This document shows, piece after piece, positions 7,037-7,083 of a stretch of DNA of 7,083 bases (the stretch's first letter is position 1; every line of letters starts with the position of its first letter). The notes under the pieces were generated by a model, which was not told the origin of the DNA, made no database searches, and saw only the letters and a program-made list of their open reading frames with translations. The DNA lies in assembly GCA_019454915.1 (NCBI GenBank), contig JACFNM010000191.1:889-7971 (forward strand), read 5' to 3'. The stretch comes from Chitinophagaceae bacterium. GTDB taxonomy: Bacteria > Bacteroidota > Bacteroidia > Chitinophagales > Chitinophagaceae. Made by a program: the position numbers and the translations under genes.

Positions 7037-7047
7037 AATATCTAAAC

Positions 7048-7079
7048 AAAAAATTCCACCCGCGTTAAACGAATGGAAT
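7048..7079 (-). terminator. Hairpin with T-tract just upstream of tRNA-Leu
   Basis: On the minus strand, ATTCCATTCG (7079-7070) pairs with CGGGTGGAAT (7062-7053), a 10-bp stem with two G-T wobbles and a seven-base loop. It is followed by a run of T reaching 7048. This looks like the terminator of a minus-strand gene beyond the window edge. Only about 11 bases then separate it from the tRNA, so the tRNA promoter would have to overlap the hairpin. A loose match (TTTAAC, 17 bases, TTTAGA) is present there but does not fit the Bacteroidota consensus well. Confidence 0.5.
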
Positions 7080-7083
7080 CATT

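Noticed and set aside
6909..7049. N-terminal extension of the GIY-YIG protein from TTG at 7049
   Set aside because: The extension is translated tRNA and terminator sequence; the family starts at the internal ATG at 6908.

Overview
The window looks like a piece of a Bacteroidota chromosome. The evidence is moderate GC, genes with no Shine-Dalgarno sequence ahead of their starts, a GxxExxY-family gene followed by CTTTGCGTGAAA-type repeats, and exported carbohydrate-active-type proteins. I cannot name a genus from sequence alone.

Layout, left to right. (1) Bases 3-311, plus strand: a GxxExxY-family PD-(D/E)XK-like gene, cut at its 5' end by the window edge. (2) Bases 317-497: an array of 51/52-bp repeats that runs right up to the next start codon and contains a broken duplicate of that gene's first codons. 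(3) Bases 498-3041: a complete type III restriction-type helicase/nuclease (Res). No methyltransferase is visible, so if this is a full type III system, mod must lie to the left of the window. (4) Bases 3042-3433: a weak region with a short unrecognised remnant ORF interrupted by an in-frame TGA. (5) Bases 3434-6464: two exported-looking genes with operon-like spacing, a Tat-like FAD-dependent oxidoreductase and a GH28/pectate-lyase-like beta-helix protein, followed by a possible terminator. (6) Minus strand, bases 6660-7079: a possible terminator, tRNA-Leu(UAA), a strong terminator, and a small GIY-YIG nuclease gene starting 10 bp after that terminator.

How the parts relate. The left third is defence or mobile DNA: a nuclease-like GxxExxY gene and its repeats sit immediately in front of res, and may have been inserted between mod and res. 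The middle is a probable polysaccharide-related pair, with an oxidoreductase and a beta-helix glycosidase or lyase both sent out of the cytoplasm. The right end is a tRNA locus that appears to host a GIY-YIG gene, whose reading frame stays open backwards through the terminator and the whole tRNA.

The points most worth a second look are the GxxExxY/repeat unit abutting the res start and the tRNA-Leu/GIY-YIG arrangement. I did not find a clearly new multi-gene system.
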